This document shows positions 16,826-23,224 of a stretch of DNA of 64,000 bases, piece after piece. The position numbers and the translations under genes are program-made. The stretch comes from Ottowia oryzae (GTDB taxonomy: Bacteria > Pseudomonadota > Gammaproteobacteria > Burkholderiales > Burkholderiaceae_C), in assembly GCF_003008535.1 (NCBI RefSeq), contig NZ_CP027666.1, forward strand, positions 2,159,501 to 2,223,500. Direction: 5' to 3'. The notes below the pieces were generated by a model. That model was not told the origin of the DNA, did no database searches, and saw nothing but the letters and a program-made list of their open reading frames with translations. Within the stretch, counting starts at the first letter, position 1; every line of letters starts with the position of its first letter.

Positions 16826-16883
16826 GGCTAAGGCTTGAGTTCAGCCGCCGCCGTAGACGGTCGGCTGCGACGAAATGTTAGGC
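16826..16883 (-). repeat. attC site 2
   Basis: GGCTAAG to GTTAGGC, 58 bases, with the stem CAGCCG / CGGCTG. The left core has G where the invariant C of AAC is expected, so recombination here may be impaired. Confidence 0.72.
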
Positions 16884-17286
16884 AACATACTTCCGCGCAT
16901 TTCTATATGGATCCAGTAAGTGTATATGCTCTTTGTAGCGATATAAACAAAATTGCCCATGCCAAGGGTGCTTGATTTTCTGCTTCCGTTGCAGGAATAA
17001 TCCATGTTTCTGGGTTCGTGCTTATGTCATTGAAAGTCCTGTGCCAAAATAACATGAACACCAGATTGTTGTGCGTAGCATGGTTTTCATTCCCCATGCT
17101 CCACTTGCCGCCGGCACGAATGGCCTTCACTGATATTTCTTATATTTTTCCTGGCGGAGCCTTGGACAAAATATCGATTGTCTTAGCGTTTCCTGGCGTG
17201 AGGGCAGGCTGATGTCCCAAACGATGCAATATTTCTATTGCATGGAACTCGCCTGCCATTCCTGTCGCATGTCCGGTCGTGCCCAT
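16878..17286 (-). pseudogene. Cassette gene of an uncharacterised family, broken by a stop codon and a frameshift
   Basis: Reading from the ATG at 17286, the first 48 codons give MGTTGHATGMAGEFHAIEIL and then HRLGHQPALTPGNAKTIDIL, a start I associate with an uncharacterised protein family often found in cassettes. A TAA at 17140-17142 interrupts GKI-stop-EISVKAIRAGGKW, where a tyrosine codon is expected. The frame then stays open to about 16975, where the sense moves to another frame reading KHPWHGQFCLYRYKEHIHLL and then DPYRNARKYVA, ending with TAA in attC site 2. With both lesions repaired the protein would be about 135 residues. A plausible alternative is a sequencing error for one lesion, but hardly for both. 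Confidence 0.72.
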
Positions 17287-17299
17287 TGCGTGACCTCTT

Positions 17300-17359
17300 G
17301 CCTAATGGCCAAGGTAAGCGGCCCGCAGAATGCGGGTCCGCTTGACCGCAGAGTTAGAC
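17300..17359 (-). repeat. attC site 3
   Basis: GCCTAAT to GTTAGAC, 60 bases, nearly identical to sites 9 and 10 in its GCGGCCCGCAGAATGCGGGT centre. The left core has T in place of the final C. Confidence 0.82.
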
Positions 17360-17561
17360 CCGAAGGCCAGAAGGGAGCGCCCAACCATGAAGAAGGGCGC
17401 GGCCCACAAAAAAGCGCTGCGCCACGGAAGCGGCGCAGCGCTGCAAGGATGATAGCTGGTAGCGCTGGGCTGGCAAGCGCTAGAGGCCAAAAAGGCTTGG
17501 AAAACCTTAGAGAAATGCGAAGCGCTGGAATAAATAGCGGCCTGCATAAAGTAAATGAGGG
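17360..17561 (-). other. Short ORF-poor cassette (first of four similar copies)
   Basis: About 200 bases without a convincing gene. The sequence is clearly homologous to the cassettes at 19449, 19711 and 19975 and includes the interspersed host repeat motif (GATAGCTGGTAGCGCTGG ... AAGCGCTAGAGGCC near 17450-17490). A minus-strand frame stays open from 17574 to 17302, starting in one attC and ending in the next (90 codons, Ser/Ala-rich, ending AVKRTRILRAAYLGH). A similar frame exists in the sister copies, so a small protein cannot be excluded. Confidence 0.6.
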
Positions 17562-17621
17562 GACTAACGGCCAAGCTAAGCGGCTTGCCGTAGGCAAGTC
17601 CGCTTGAGCGGCAGGTTAGGT
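17562..17621 (-). repeat. attC site 4
   Basis: GACTAAC to GTTAGGT, 60 bases, centre GCGGCTTGCCGTAGGCAAGT as in site 5. Confidence 0.82.
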
Positions 17622-18086
17622 GGCACTCGCTGCCGTTGGACTAACTCTCCCTGTCGCTACCGAAATGCGCAAGACAAGCAACGTGACGACGGGAAGAATC
17701 AGAAGAGACGCATTTCCCGGGGGCACGCCGGCAAACAGGGTGGTAGTAGGAACTGCAAGCGACACAAGCCGAAAGGGCAGCATGACAAGGGGAGGAGCAT
17801 GCCCATTCGTGTTAAAGAGAATGAGCATGCCTAACGCGTTGAATAAATGCACGCCCGCAACAGCGCCCACGCACCAAGACAATAGCGCAGGCAGCCGACG
17901 CCAAACTGCAAGAACAACTGCAGCTACGAGGCAACCAGCAGCCATGAGCGAGAGCATGAGGACGGTGCGAGTTTGGCCCATGTGCTCAATGTATTTGTAC
18001 CCGCCAATCAACCGCGCGATGAGTGAAATGCCGGACAGCCAACCAACCGCCAGACAAGCCCAGATAGCAGAAAGAAAGTAGCGCAT
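17616..18086 (-). CDS. Cassette-encoded small membrane protein, unknown function
   Basis: A 156-residue protein beginning MRYFLSAIWACLAVGWLSG, with four predicted membrane segments (about residues 3-25, 41-62, 69-90 and 117-140). I do not recognise the family. The open frame extends further upstream into the attC, but the ATG at 18086 starts a natural hydrophobic N-terminus. The stop lies in the core of attC site 4, so the gene fills one cassette. Confidence 0.68.
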   Translation of the reverse strand: MRYFLSAIWACLAVGWLSGISLIARLIGGYKYIEHMGQTRTVLMLSLMAAGCLVAAVVLAVWRRLPALLSWCVGAVAGVHLFNALGMLILFNTNGHAPPLVMLPFRLVSLAVPTTTLFAGVPPGNASLLILPVVTLLVLRISVATGRVSPTAASAT

Positions 18087-18098
18087 AGATCTTGTGGC

Positions 18099-18158
18099 AC
18101 CTAACGGACGAGGTAAGCGGCTTGCCGTAGGCAAGTCCGCTTGACCGCCGGGTTAGAC
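18099..18158 (-). repeat. attC site 5
   Basis: ACCTAAC to GTTAGAC, 60 bases, with both core motifs matching RYYYAAC/GTTRRRY. Confidence 0.84.
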
Positions 18159-18361
18159 CCAGCAGCTGAAACAAGCAGGCTTTGCAAGCGCACAATGCTA
18201 CCAAGAAGAGAGCTGCGTGCGCAGGTGGTACCTGCGCTGGCGGCCAAAACTGCCCCGAAATGGCGAAGCCCCGCGAGCCGTGCCACACCGAGCGGCACAA
18301 CGCTGGAGAGGCTGAATGTGGCTGGAATAGGCATAGGGTTTAAATATGCCAGAACTGAGCG
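18159..18361 (-). other. Short ORF-poor cassette containing the host repeat
   Basis: About 200 bases. A host repeat is present at about 18193-18245 (TGCTACCAAGAAGAGAGCTG ... CAGGTGGTACCTGCGCTGG). A minus-strand frame of 77 codons (18334-18101) ends GSNPAVKRTCLRQAAYLVR, resembling the ends of frames in the other short cassettes because that part lies in attC. No recognised gene. Confidence 0.55.
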
Positions 18362-18421
18362 GACTAACGATAAAGCTAAGCGGCTGGCCGAAGACCAGTC
18401 CGCTTGAGCGCAGGGTTAGAC
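18362..18421 (-). repeat. attC site 6
   Basis: GACTAAC to GTTAGAC, 60 bases, stem GACTGGTCTTC-type centre (GGCTGGCCGAAGACCAGTCC). Confidence 0.82.
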
Positions 18422-18703
18422 GAAACCGACGTGTTCACCACCAACACGTTCGATAGCATGACTATCCACTGCGATGGCGTGCACTTCAGTCTCGCCACTT
18501 CCACGCGGAAAATATAAGCAAACCCAAACTTGGCCGTCTTCATACACATCGAAAACTGTCACTTCTGTTTCAAGCATTGATGAAACATCTACATGCTCGG
18601 ATCCTGTGAGGCGTTTGAGGATCGAAGGACGAATGTCAAACAGACGAACCTTATCGCCAATTTCAACAACCACTCCGTTTCGATCAAGGCCAGGACGAGT
18701 CAT
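18416..18703 (-). CDS. Cassette-encoded hypothetical protein (95 aa)
   Basis: A 95-residue, acidic, soluble protein without signal peptide or membrane segment: it starts MTRPGLDRNGVVVEIGDKVR and is rich in beta-branched residues (TEVTVFDVYEDGQVWVCLYF), suggesting a small beta-barrel. I do not recognise the family. The stop falls in attC site 6 and the start is close to site 7, so it fills one cassette. GC is lower than that of the host genes. Confidence 0.7.
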   Translation of the reverse strand: MTRPGLDRNGVVVEIGDKVRLFDIRPSILKRLTGSEHVDVSSMLETEVTVFDVYEDGQVWVCLYFPRGSGETEVHAIAVDSHAIERVGGEHVGFV

Positions 18704-18706
18704 GAG

Positions 18707-18763
18707 TTCTAACGTTTGACTTAAGCGGCGCTGTCAGGCGTCCGCTTGAAGGAGGGGGTAGGC
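18707..18763 (-). repeat. attC site 7 (degenerate core)
   Basis: TTCTAAC to GGTAGGC, 57 bases, stem AAGCGG...CCGCTT. The right core lacks the invariant GTT, having GGT, so it is probably inactive. Confidence 0.7.
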
Positions 18764-19029
18764 ACCGACTGCGTGCGTTGCCATTGACGTGCAAGGGCAC
18801 GCGCTCGATGCCTCACACCTTGCGAGAACGGCTTCGAAGTAATGGCTTCTAGCGCCGCAGCCAGCTCTGCGTCGAGCGGTGCGCCTTGCTCTAGCCAGCC
18901 AATGGCCAGACCTGCCCAATATTCAGTGGGCCAAGTAAGCCCCATGAGCACCGTATCACGAACCTCCGCTTCCGGTAGTTCGCGCAAGGCGAAAGACGCT
19001 TCGAGATGGGTAACGAGCCGTTGGTCCAT
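18721..19029 (-). CDS. Cassette-encoded hypothetical protein (102 aa)
   Basis: A 102-residue soluble, mostly helical protein starting MDQRLVTHLEASFALRELPE, with a tryptophan-rich middle (GLTWPTEYWAGLAIGWLEQG). Its last residues, PSFKRTPDSAA, are encoded by attC site 7, a common feature of cassette genes. Family not recognised. The ATG at 19029 is 5 bases from attC site 8. Confidence 0.68.
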   Translation of the reverse strand: MDQRLVTHLEASFALRELPEAEVRDTVLMGLTWPTEYWAGLAIGWLEQGAPLDAELAAALEAITSKPFSQGVRHRARALARQWQRTQSVPTPSFKRTPDSAA

Positions 19030-19033
19030 AGGC

Positions 19034-19102
19034 GCCTAACGTTGAAGCTGAGCCGCGAGCGGCGGCTTGCCGACGCGAGTCGGCTCGAGGGACTGGTTAG
19101 GC
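19034..19102 (-). repeat. attC site 8
   Basis: GCCTAAC to GTTAGGC, 69 bases, both cores perfect, with a strong stem (GAGCCGACTCG/CGGCGGCTTG region). On the minus strand it ends GGCTCAGCTTCAACGTTAGG, the usual right-hand end of attC sites, which fixes the orientation of the array. Confidence 0.86.
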
Positions 19103-19381
19103 AGCATCGTGCCTCCATACTTCGGTGCCAATAGGGACTTGCTCCTTCGTGACACCGGAGAGGATGCAGCCCCATTGCCTTGCGATATGGGGTGGCGGCG
19201 GCGGTGACTGGTGGAAGTGCTGAAGGGAAGCTCGTGCGTTAAGCACTGCTCCATCGGGAAGCCGCAGTTCAACCGGAATGTCTGCACCACCCGCTACTTC
19301 GGACCTTAACGGCCCGGGCACTACGACCAACCCTCGGCCTGTGACCAGGAATGTGTCCTCGATCTTCGTGAGACGCTGCAT
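19097..19381 (-). CDS. Cassette-encoded hypothetical protein, possible beta-barrel (94 aa)
   Basis: A 94-residue protein with KIEDTFLVTGRGLVVVPG near the N-terminus and CILSGVTKEQVPIGTEVW near the end, both reminiscent of the beta-barrel domains of translation elongation factor Tu (FxVxGRG, then a second barrel edge). That is a fold-level guess. A proline run (SPPPPPH) lies in the middle. No signal peptide. The stop lies in attC site 8 and the start 8 bases from site 9. Confidence 0.68.
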   Translation of the reverse strand: MQRLTKIEDTFLVTGRGLVVVPGPLRSEVAGGADIPVELRLPDGAVLNARASLQHFHQSPPPPPHIARQWGCILSGVTKEQVPIGTEVWRHDAA

Positions 19382-19388
19382 TCTTGCT

Positions 19389-19448
19389 GCCTAACGGCCA
19401 AGGTAAGCGGCCCGCAGAATGCGGGTCCGCTTGACCGCAAAGTTAGAC
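19389..19448 (-). repeat. attC site 9
   Basis: GCCTAAC to GTTAGAC, 60 bases; almost the same sequence as sites 3 and 10. Confidence 0.84.
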
Positions 19449-19650
19449 CCGAAGGCCAAAAGGAAGCGCCCGGACTTGGACAAGGGCGCAGCCCACGAAA
19501 AAGCGCTGGGCCACGAAAGCGGCGCAGTACTGCAAGAATGATAGCTGGTGGCGCTTGCTGCACAAGCGCTGGAGGCCAAAAAGGCTTGGAAGCCTTTGGA
19601 ACAGGGCCGAGCGCTGAAATAAGTGGCTTCGCGCATAGAGCGGGTGATGG
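19449..19650 (-). other. Short ORF-poor cassette (second similar copy)
   Basis: About 200 bases, homologous over its length to the cassettes at 17360, 19711 and 19975. The host repeat is at about 19540-19585 (GATAGCTGGTGGCGC ... AAGCGCTGGAGGCC). The minus-strand frame 19663-19391 stays open for 90 codons, ending AVKRTRILRAAYLGR. No recognised gene. Confidence 0.6.
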
Positions 19651-19710
19651 GACTAACGGCCAAGGTAAGCGGCCCGCAGAATGCGGGTCCGCTTGAGCGC
19701 AGAGTTAGAC
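19651..19710 (-). repeat. attC site 10
   Basis: GACTAAC to GTTAGAC, 60 bases; nearly identical to sites 3 and 9. Confidence 0.84.
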
Positions 19711-19914
19711 CCGAAGGCCAAAAGGAAGCGCCCGGACTTGGACAAGGGCGCAGCCCACGAGAAAGCGCTGGGCCAGGGAAGCGGCGCAGCGCTGCAAGAA
19801 TGATAGCTGGTGGCGCTTGCTACAAAGGCGCTGGAGGCCAAAGGGGCTTGAAAGCCTTTGGAGCAGGGCCAAGCGCTGGAACAAGTGGCTGCGCGCATAA
19901 AGAGGGGGTGATGG
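19711..19914 (-). other. Short ORF-poor cassette (third similar copy)
   Basis: About 200 bases and very close to the preceding cassette, so the two look like a tandem duplication of cassette plus attC. The host repeat lies at about 19802-19850. A minus-strand frame of 81 codons (19898-19653) runs through it. Confidence 0.6.
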
Positions 19915-19974
19915 GACTAACGGCCCAGATAAGCCGACCGCCGCAGGCGGGTCGGCTTGAGCGCAGAGTTAGAC
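19915..19974 (-). repeat. attC site 11
   Basis: GACTAAC to GTTAGAC, 60 bases, stem AAGCCGACC / GGTCGGCTT. Confidence 0.84.
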
Positions 19975-20175
19975 CCGAAGGCCAGAAGGGAGCGCTTGGA
20001 CTTGGAGAAGGGCGCAGCCCGCGAAAAAGCGCTGTGCCACGGAAGCGGCGCAGCGCTGCAAGAATGATAGCTGGTGGCGCTCGCTGCACAAGCGCTGGAG
20101 GCCAAAAGGCTTCAAAAGCCTTTGAGGAATGCGAAGCGCTGGGATAAATAGCGGCCTGCATGAAGTAAATGAGGG
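19975..20175 (-). other. Short ORF-poor cassette (fourth similar copy)
   Basis: About 200 bases, homologous to the three other copies; its end (AAATAGCGGCCTGCATGAAG) is closest to that of the copy at 17360. Host repeat at about 20067-20105. A 62-codon minus-strand frame (20105-19917) ends LKPTRLRRSAYLGR. Confidence 0.6.
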
Positions 20176-20235
20176 GACTAACGAACGAGGTAAGCCGGCC
20201 GCCGAAGGCGGATCGGCTTGACCGCCGGGTTAGAC
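20176..20235 (-). repeat. attC site 12
   Basis: GACTAAC to GTTAGAC, 60 bases, stem AAGCCGGCC / GGATCGGCTT. Confidence 0.82.
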
Positions 20236-20453
20236 CCGACGGGGTTTGAAAAAGCGCTGCGCACCCGCGAAACGCTACCAAAGAAAGAGCTGCTAGCGCA
20301 CGCGGGACGGGCGCTAGAGGCCAAAAAGGGCTTGAAACCCGCGCAGTGATTGCAGGCGAAGCCCGGCGCAACGGCCAAACCCCAAAGGCCGAACCTTTGC
20401 GATGGGCAAAACGCTGGAATAAATGCGGGCCTGCATAAATGGATTTTGGAGCG
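20236..20453 (-). other. Short ORF-poor cassette, divergent copy, first in the array
   Basis: About 218 bases. It shares the host repeat (GCTACCAAAGAAAGAGCTGC ... GGGCGCTAGAGGCC, about 20273-20318) and the AAATGCGGGCCTGCATAAAT ending with the other short cassettes, but the rest has diverged. A 66-codon minus-strand frame (20378-20178) ends GSNPAVKPIRLRRPAYLVR. Confidence 0.5.
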
Positions 20454-20460
20454 GGCTAAC
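20454..20460 (-). other. Terminal core site, possible attI remnant
   Basis: GGCTAAC (GTTAGCC on the minus strand) is a core site with no partner palindrome to its right. This is where attI would join the first cassette. The following 140 bases hold the hairpin GACGGCC...GGCCGTC and TTAGGCAAACCTAA but no integrase. Confidence 0.4.
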
Positions 20461-20606
20461 TAGAATTAGACGACGGCCAGAGTGGGGCCGTCGGTCGGAT
20501 AAGCACGTTTGGCCGCCAAAACCCCCACACAACCCAGTCGATCAGTCATTTAGGCAAACCTAAAAACGACGGATGGACGGCGGGGGTGATGGGGTCCTAC
20601 GGCGAC
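20461..20606. other. Array right flank, no gene seen
   Basis: Holds two small hairpins (GACGGCC-AGAGTGG-GGCCGTC near 20471-20491 and TTAGGCAAACCTAA near 20550-20563). The second could end transcription of the thiolase gene on the minus strand. No coding potential recognised. Confidence 0.4.
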
Positions 20607-21791
20607 TTACATCCGCTCAAAAATTGCCGCAATGCCCTGGCCACCCCCAATGCACATGGTGACCAGTGCATATTTGCCGCCGGTGCGGTGCAATTCGTAG
20701 ATCGCCTTGACAGTAATAACGCCGCCCGTGGCGCCGATGGGGTGGCCGAGCGAAATGCCCGAGCCGTTGGGGTTGACCTTGGCCGGGTCGGCGCCCAGGC
20801 CTTTGGTGACGGCGCAGGCTTGGGCGGCGAAGGCTTCGTTGGCTTCGATCACGTCCATCTGGTCCAGCTTCAGGCCGGTCTTGGCCAGCACGGCTTTCGA
20901 TGCCGGGATGGGGCCGATGCCCATGATCTTGGGCTCGACGCCCGCCAGCGCGTAGCCGACCAGGCGGGCCATGGGCTTGGCGCCGCGCGCCTGGGCGGCG
21001 GCGGCTTCCATCAGCACCACGGCGGCGGCGGCGTCGTTGATGCCCGAGGCGTTGGCGGCGGTGACGGTGCCGTTTTCCTTCACGAAGACGGGCTTCATCT
21101 TCTGGAAGTCTTCCAGCTTGGCGCCGGGGCGGAAGTGCTCGTCTTTCTCGAACGCGACTTCGCCTTTCCTGCTTTTCAGCATGACGGGCACGATCTGGCC
21201 CTTGAAGCGGTCTTCGGCCCAGGCCTGTTCGGCGCGGCGGTGGCTTTCCAGCGCCAGCGCGTCCTGGTCTTCGCGGGTGATGGTGTATTCCTTGGCCACG
21301 TTTTCGGCTGTCACACCCATGTGGATGGTGTGGAAGGGGTCGTGCAGGGCGCCGACCATCATGTCGACCAGCTTGGTGTCGCCCATGCGGGCGCCCCAGC
21401 GGTTGGTGAGGTTGGCGTAGGGCGCGCGGCTCATGACCTCGCACCCGCCGCCGATGGCCACGTCGTAGTCGCCCAGCAGAATGCCCTGGCTGGCGCTGAC
21501 GATGGCCTGCAGGCCCGAGCCGCACAGGCGGTTGACGTTGAACGCGGGCGTTTCCTTGGCGCAACCACCGTTGATGGCGGCCACGCGCGACAGGTACATG
21601 TCGCGCGGCTCGGTGTTGACGACGTGGCCGAAGACGACCTGGCCGACTTCATTGCCTTCCACCTGCGCGCGAGCCAGGGCTTCCTTGACGACGATGGCGC
21701 CCAGATCGACGGGGGCAATGTCTTTCAGGCTGCCGCCATAGGTTCCGATGGCGGTGCGCACTCCGCTGACGACGACGACTTCACGGGCCAT
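20607..21791 (-). CDS. Acetyl-CoA C-acetyltransferase (thiolase)
   Basis: A 394-residue thiolase that condenses two acetyl-CoA or cleaves acetoacetyl-CoA. The start VVVVSGVRTAIGTYGGSLKD, the acyl-carrying cysteine in NRLCGSGLQAIVSA (about residue 90), the histidine in NGSGISLGHPIGATG (about 350) and the C-terminal cysteine in CIGGGQGIA (about 379) are all present. The start ATG at 21791 has AGGAGAT upstream (21797-21803). It could serve polyhydroxybutyrate synthesis, ketone use or fatty-acid oxidation; no phaB/phaC neighbour is present, so the symbol is left open. Confidence 0.93.
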   Translation of the reverse strand: MAREVVVVSGVRTAIGTYGGSLKDIAPVDLGAIVVKEALARAQVEGNEVGQVVFGHVVNTEPRDMYLSRVAAINGGCAKETPAFNVNRLCGSGLQAIVSASQGILLGDYDVAIGGGCEVMSRAPYANLTNRWGARMGDTKLVDMMVGALHDPFHTIHMGVTAENVAKEYTITREDQDALALESHRRAEQAWAEDRFKGQIVPVMLKSRKGEVAFEKDEHFRPGAKLEDFQKMKPVFVKENGTVTAANASGINDAAAAVVLMEAAAAQARGAKPMARLVGYALAGVEPKIMGIGPIPASKAVLAKTGLKLDQMDVIEANEAFAAQACAVTKGLGADPAKVNPNGSGISLGHPIGATGGVITVKAIYELHRTGGKYALVTMCIGGGQGIAAIFERM

Positions 21792-21958
21792 TTTGCTATC
21801 TCCTCGTTGGGGTGGGTAAAGGTGAAAATTCAACGCAACCAGTATGCACCGACTCGGCCGGGTGGCGCCTGGGATCAGCCGCCCATGTGACTGTCACGAT
21901 GTGGTCATAAATCCGTCTTACGCTCGCGCGCTGGACAAGATGCGCTGAAAGGCCTCAA

Positions 21959-22864
21959 GTGAGTGACGATGAACTGATCCGCCGCCTGCGGGGCGATCTG
22001 CTGGATGGCTTCGATGAAGAGCTGGAGATGGAGCTGGAAGACCGCAACATCGACCAGCTGGCCGGGGTGCTGACGGATGGCGACGATTACAAGAACGCCC
22101 GCCAGCACTACTTTCGCGAACTGTTTCGCCTGCAGGGCGAGCTGGTCAAGCTGCAGGACTGGGTGGCCACCACCAAACGCAAGGTGGTCATCCTGTTTGA
22201 AGGGCGCGACGCGGCCGGCAAGGGCGGCGTGATCAAGCGCATCACCCAGCGGCTTAACCCGCGCGTGGCTCGCGTGGTGGCGCTGCCCGCGCCCAACGAC
22301 CGCGAAAAAACGCAGTGGTACTTTCAGCGCTACGTGCCGCACCTGCCTGCGGGCGGCGAGATGGTGCTGTTCGACCGCAGCTGGTACAACCGCGCGGGCG
22401 TTGAGCGCGTCATGGGCTTTTGCACCGACGATGAGCTGGAAGAGTTCTTCCGCAGCGTGCCCGAGTTTGAGAAGATGCTGGTGCGGTCGGGCATCGTGCT
22501 GATCAAGTACTGGTTCTCGATCTCGGACGAAGAGCAGCACCTGCGCTTTCTGGGCCGCATTCACGACCCGCTCAAGCAGTGGAAGCTCAGCCCCATGGAC
22601 CTGGAAAGCCGCCGGCGCTGGGAGGATTACACCGGCGCCAAGGAAGACATGCTGCACCGCACCAACATCGCGGAAGCGCCTTGGTGGGTGGTGCCGGCCG
22701 ACGACAAGAAAGCCGCGCGCCTGAACTGCATCAGCCACCTGCTGTCGCAGTTGCCCTACCACGAGACACCGCGGCCCGAAGTGGTACTGCCCGCGCGCGA
22801 GCGGCACGAAGATTACGTGCGCCACCCGGTGCCGCAAAGCATGATCGTGCCGCAGCTGTACTGA
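21959..22864 (+). CDS. ppk2: Polyphosphate kinase 2
   Basis: A 301-residue PPK2-family enzyme that phosphorylates nucleotides from polyphosphate. Walker A is FEGRDAAGKGGVIKR (about residues 80-94), Walker B VLFDRSWYNRAGVE (about 136-149), and the lid region GRIHDPLKQWKLSPMD follows. Length and single-domain form indicate class I (NDP to NTP). The start is GTG at 21959, with SDDELIRRLRGDL following; no ATG lies in a suitable place. It stands alone, followed by a REP-like element. Confidence 0.92.
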   Translation: MSDDELIRRLRGDLLDGFDEELEMELEDRNIDQLAGVLTDGDDYKNARQHYFRELFRLQGELVKLQDWVATTKRKVVILFEGRDAAGKGGVIKRITQRLNPRVARVVALPAPNDREKTQWYFQRYVPHLPAGGEMVLFDRSWYNRAGVERVMGFCTDDELEEFFRSVPEFEKMLVRSGIVLIKYWFSISDEEQHLRFLGRIHDPLKQWKLSPMDLESRRRWEDYTGAKEDMLHRTNIAEAPWWVVPADDKKAARLNCISHLLSQLPYHETPRPEVVLPARERHEDYVRHPVPQSMIVPQLY

Positions 22865-22889
22865 TAAGAATCCGCCCTCAAAAATATAA

Positions 22890-22985
22890 GAACCGTTCGG
22901 GCTGAGCCTGGCCTGTCCTGAGCTTGTCGAAGGGTCGAAGCCCTGCGCGGTGCATGCACTTCGACAAGCTCAGTGCGAACGGTTT
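22890..22985. repeat. REP-like palindromic element
   Basis: AACCGTTCG at the left pairs with CGAACGGTT at the right. Inside are CCTGAGCTTGTCGAAGGG and CTTCGACAAGCTCAGTGCG, a pair of inverted copies of a sequence found in intergenic regions of many proteobacteria. No gene lies within. Confidence 0.75.
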
Positions 22986-23100
22986 CTGACGGATTGAACG
23001 CAATGGGGTATGAGAGCGGATGAGCGTTGACCGCAGGGCGCGTCAGGTGCCCGGCGGCCTGGATCCTTCGGCCGCAGTCGAGCGGCGCAGTTTTTGAATT

Positions 23101-23156
23101 AAAAGTGCCTTCAGCGCCCATGGATAGAGCGCGGGTAGCTATTTATTCAATAGCAG
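23101..23156 (+). repeat. Interspersed hairpin repeat, copy 7
   Basis: AAAAGTGCCTTCAGCGCC ... GAGCGCGGGTAGCTATTTAT, followed by TCAATAGCA. It sits behind the SDR gene. Confidence 0.65.
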
Positions 23157-23224
23157 ATGCCAAGTCTGCACGCGTGCCCTGAACCGAGGCGCGCGGGCTG
23201 AGAAAGGGCCGCGGACGCCGATGC

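Larger units (their letters stand above)
15960..20460 (-). mobile_element. Integron gene-cassette array without a visible integrase (CALIN-like)
   Basis: Twelve sites of 57-72 bases begin with a sequence close to RYYYAAC and end with GTTRRRY (mostly GTTAGAC), with an imperfectly palindromic centre. Nine of them are exactly 60 bases long and very alike, as in chromosomal integrons. Cassette genes all read on the minus strand with their stops at or in the site on their left, so the array would be read from about 20460 leftward. Cassette genes have lower GC than the flanks. No tyrosine-recombinase integrase is coded in or beside the array: the first gene on the right is a thiolase and on the left a Bug receptor. 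Confidence 0.85.

Noticed and set aside
17620..18081. Plus-strand frame opposite the small membrane protein cassette gene
   Set aside because: It opposes the direction of the cassettes and lacks a plausible fold, whereas the minus strand encodes a coherent membrane protein.
15960..20460. CRISPR array, because of regularly spaced near-identical repeats
   Set aside because: Repeats are about 60 bases and palindromic, spacers of 200-790 bases carry genes, and the ends match attC cores; no cas genes.
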